DNA from: JBLNBQ01 sp050260095
GTDB taxonomy: Bacteria; Bacillota; UBA5301; DYFA01
Reading direction: 5' to 3'
DNA: 7,188 bases
NCBI GenBank assembly: GCA_050260095.1
Contig: JBLNBQ010000092.1
Span: 1 to 7,188 of the forward strand
The position numbers and the translations under genes were made by a program. Under the pieces are notes generated by a model that had not been told where the DNA came from, searched no databases, and saw only the letters and a program-made list of their open reading frames with translations. Within the stretch, counting starts at the first letter, position 1; each line of letters opens with the position of its first letter. This document shows positions 5,714 to 7,188 of this stretch, piece after piece.

Positions 5714-6061
5714 TTACTTGACGCCCTTCACCTTTGCGGTCGGCTTCCCGTCGGCGCCCAGCACGTGGCAGGCGTCGCACGTGACCTTCGCCTTGGCGTG
5801 GTCGTCGTGCATCTTCTTGTTGAGCGCCATGGGGCCGCCGGCCTTGTGGCACTTGAGGCACGCGTTCACGTCGGCGGTCGCGGCGACCGGCGGGTGCTTC
5901 GGGTAGTTCTCCTTCACCACCGTGGCGAGCGGCTTGGAGGTGCCGCCGGCCTTGTGGCAATCGGCGCACCCGTTGGGGTACTTGTCGGCCGCGAGGGCCA
6001 TGACGCTGAGGGCGGCCATCACGCAGACCACCAGAGCCAGGACCAATGCGAACTTCTTCAC
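5714..6061 (-). CDS. Small secreted triheme cytochrome c (c7/c3-like), 115 aa, tandem paralogue
   Basis: This is a paralogue of the cytochrome 154 bp downstream. Starting from GTG it reads MKKFALVLALVVCVMAALSV, a signal peptide with cleavage near MALA-ADKYPNG. The three heme motifs are again CADCH, CLKCH and CDACH, and three extra histidines (KHPPV and MHDDH) allow bis-histidine ligation. From PKHPPVAATADVN through NKKMHD, 33 residues are identical to the paralogue; it differs mainly in a longer spacer after heme 1 (KAGGTSKPLATVVKENY) and a longer tail after heme 3. The GTG at 6061 is chosen because GAGGTG lies 6 nt upstream (6068-6073) and the signal peptide begins right there; the frame stays open to 6187 but that part is leader. 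The cysteine in the signal sequence is not in a convincing lipobox. A likely periplasmic electron carrier. Confidence 0.9.
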   Translation of the reverse strand: MKKFALVLALVVCVMAALSVMALAADKYPNGCADCHKAGGTSKPLATVVKENYPKHPPVAATADVNACLKCHKAGGPMALNKKMHDDHAKAKVTCDACHVLGADGKPTAKVKGVK

Positions 6062-6262
6062 TTTCTCCACCTCTTTTCCTTTTGTGCTAAAAATCACCAG
6101 GGTGGAATTTCCGCTTACGCCCTGGCAACTCCTTCCTTCTGGCCAAAAAACAGGTCCGCGGTTCTTCCGGTACAACTTATGCGCCACCTGGCGGGGATAG
6201 TCGTCCCCGGAAACGGCTGTCGCTCGGAGGAGGAGAATTCCCGTTGCTCCAAAATATTAACA
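6062..6262 (-). ncRNA. Structured leader or small RNA upstream of the cytochrome genes
   Basis: The minus strand of this gap shows several possible helices. TTTCCGG (6207-6213) pairs with CCGGAAG (6164-6170), enclosing an internal hairpin CGCC-AGGT-GGCG (6182-6193) and a competing GGGG/CCCC stem (6193-6196 with 6205-6208). A T6 run follows at 6145-6150, and a terminator-like hairpin ends the region (separate entry). GCCAG recurs three times. A weak extended -10 (TGTTAATAT, 6254-6262) could start the RNA. I matched no known riboswitch consensus. It may be an attenuator leader or a separate small RNA; both are inference. Confidence 0.4.
6089..6128 (-). terminator. Terminator-like hairpin in the cytochrome leader
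   Basis: On the minus strand, 6120-6128 (TTGCCAGGG) pairs with 6094-6102 (CCCTGGTGA) over nine positions, including two wobble pairs, and is followed immediately by TTTTT (6089-6093). It ends 16 nt before the ribosome binding site at 6068-6073, so transcripts coming from upstream would stop before the cytochrome gene unless the hairpin is prevented from forming. Confidence 0.65.
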
Positions 6263-6272
6263 GGAAATTCGC

Positions 6273-6281
6273 AGGGAGGGG
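6273..6281 (+). promoter_or_regulatory. Ribosome binding site fixing the start of the binding-protein gene
   Basis: AGGGAGGGG ends 8 nt before GTG at 6290. Another in-frame GTG (6281) overlaps the site, and one at 6305 is too far away, so 6290 is the preferred start. Confidence 0.7.
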
Positions 6282-6289
6282 TGGGGCGC

Positions 6290-7180
6290 GTGGCGCAAGG
6301 CCCGGTGACCCGGGGGATAAGAACGATCATCCTTGTAGGTGTGTTGTTCGGCTTGGCCTCGGTGGGGGCGCAAGCGGCTGGATTGGTGTTCGGCTTGAGC
6401 TTGGCCGACCAGTCCACCCTGTCGCAGCAGATGCGCCAGGGAGTGGAGGCTGCCGCCAGCCAGTGGAACGTGGAGGTTAAGGCGGAAGACGCCGCCGGAC
6501 AAGCGACGAAGCAGGCGGAGGACATCGGAAACCTCGTGAAAGCGGGAGTGCAGGCGCTCCTGGTGCAGCCGGTCGACCCGGTCGCGGTCGCTCCGGCCAT
6601 CGCCGCCGCCGTGAAGGCGGGGATTCCCGTAGCCACCCTGGTCACGCCGGTGGCGGGCGAGGTGGCGACCTTCCACGTCGTCCCGGCGTACCGGCTCGCC
6701 GGTCGTTGGGCGGGCGAGCACCTGAGCCGCCTGGTGACCACGGGCACCCTGGTGGTCATCGGCCCCGGCGATGGGCTGTCCAAAGAGGTGGCCGGCGGGT
6801 TCGACACGTTCTGCAAGGGGCTTCCCTACGTGGTGACCCGGCTGACGGCGGCCACCCGCGCCGAAGCAGCCGAAGCGCTCAAGAAAGAGATCGAGAGCAA
6901 GGGCCTGCCCGCCGGGGTCTTCGCCCTGACGCCCGAGACCCTGCTCGGTGCGTTGCGCGCTCTCAACGGCGCCGAAGGGGGCAAGGACGTGCCCACCGTG
7001 GGCTACGGCACGACCCCCGAAGTGAGCAAGGTGCTGCGGTCCGGACGCCTATCCGCGGTCGTCGTGGACAAGGGGTACGACCTGGGCGTGATCGCGACCG
7101 AGAGCATGCTCGGGCTGATCCACAAACTCAAGAAGCCGGCCAAGGTCATCCTCGCCGACCCGGGGATGCTCTTCCAATAG
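6290..7180 (+). CDS. Periplasmic sugar-type substrate-binding protein (RbsB-like), 296 aa
   Basis: This resembles the type 1 periplasmic binding proteins (ribose/RbsB group), which deliver a ligand to an ABC importer. A signal peptide occupies residues 1-29 (RTIILVGVLFGLASVGAQA before AGLVFGL). The N-terminal lobe has GLVFGLSLADQSTLSQQMRQ (31-50), the QAEDIGNLVKAGVQALLVQP segment (75-94) with VDPVAVAPAIAAAVKAGIPV, and the second lobe has LVVIGPGDG (154-162), GFDTFCKG and VPTVGYGTTPE (234-244). Motifs that normally bind sugar are altered: the usual VDR after AGIPV reads LVTP and the SDN region reads VVPAYRL, so the ligand is not predictable. There is no lipobox cysteine, although binding proteins of one-membrane Gram-positives are normally lipoproteins. 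It is transcribed away from the cytochromes; any permease or ATPase genes must lie outside the window. Confidence 0.88.
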   Translation: MAQGPVTRGIRTIILVGVLFGLASVGAQAAGLVFGLSLADQSTLSQQMRQGVEAAASQWNVEVKAEDAAGQATKQAEDIGNLVKAGVQALLVQPVDPVAVAPAIAAAVKAGIPVATLVTPVAGEVATFHVVPAYRLAGRWAGEHLSRLVTTGTLVVIGPGDGLSKEVAGGFDTFCKGLPYVVTRLTAATRAEAAEALKKEIESKGLPAGVFALTPETLLGALRALNGAEGGKDVPTVGYGTTPEVSKVLRSGRLSAVVVDKGYDLGVIATESMLGLIHKLKKPAKVILADPGMLFQ

Positions 7181-7188
7181 CGAAGACC

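Noticed and set aside
6097..6125. Plus-strand AGGGTGGAA...CCGC resembling the T-box antiterminator consensus
   Set aside because: A plus-strand T-box would need its specifier region inside the cytochrome gene and a terminator before the binding-protein gene; neither is seen. The same bases are better explained as a minus-strand hairpin followed by TTTTT.
6062..6187. N-terminal extension of the upstream cytochrome to an ATG at 6187
   Set aside because: The added 42 residues would precede the signal peptide and cover the hairpins; the GAGGTG site 6 nt before GTG at 6061 fixes the start.
6244..6480. Plus-strand frame with TTG start after GGAGGAG, 78 aa
   Set aside because: It runs out of frame through the start of the binding-protein gene and gives a Gly/Arg-rich sequence with no recognisable features, typical of a shadow frame in GC-rich DNA.

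Overview
This is a GC-rich chromosomal stretch with six intact protein genes and one gene remnant. I could support no tRNA, rRNA, CRISPR array or transposase. A CotS-type spore-coat protein beside a family 4 glycosyltransferase, a DUF2225 protein and strong AGGAGG-type ribosome binding sites all suggest a spore-forming-lineage Bacillota. Three other features are unusual for a one-membrane Gram-positive. One gene looks like an outer-membrane beta-barrel ending in phenylalanine, a gene remnant has a similar barrel-type C-terminus, and a solute-binding protein has a plain signal peptide with no lipoprotein cysteine. Together these fit a two-membrane (diderm) high-GC Bacillota, for example the Limnochordia. 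That placement is inference.

Layout. Positions 1-2883 hold two minus-strand genes: a glycosyltransferase (1735-2883) followed by a CotS-like degenerate kinase with a repetitive Pro/Glu tail (62-1657). A perfect 28-bp palindrome lies past the end of the CotS-like gene. Divergent from these is a plus-strand pair: the putative barrel protein (2977-3648) and, 20 bp later, a DUF2225 protein with an extra C-terminal domain resembling a ribbon-helix-helix (3669-4874). From 4875 to 5232 there is no intact gene. That stretch holds a minus-strand remnant of a barrel gene 3' end and two hairpins that look like minus-strand terminators.

Next come two tandem minus-strand genes for secreted triheme c-type cytochromes (5233-5559 and 5714-6061). 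They share an identical 33-residue block and each has its own terminator. The upstream cytochrome is preceded by a roughly 200-nt leader with several possible helices and a terminator-like hairpin just before its ribosome binding site. The downstream one has a hairpin that could cover its ribosome binding site. Divergent from the cytochromes, on the plus strand, is an RbsB-like periplasmic binding protein (6290-7180) that ends just inside the window.

Functionally there are two themes: spore-coat or surface glycan modification on the left, and envelope or periplasmic functions (barrel, electron-carrying cytochromes, solute binding) in the middle and right. The most promising items for new biology are the cytochrome leader (possible attenuator or riboswitch), the DUF2225 protein with its added domain, and the pseudokinase with a repeat tail.
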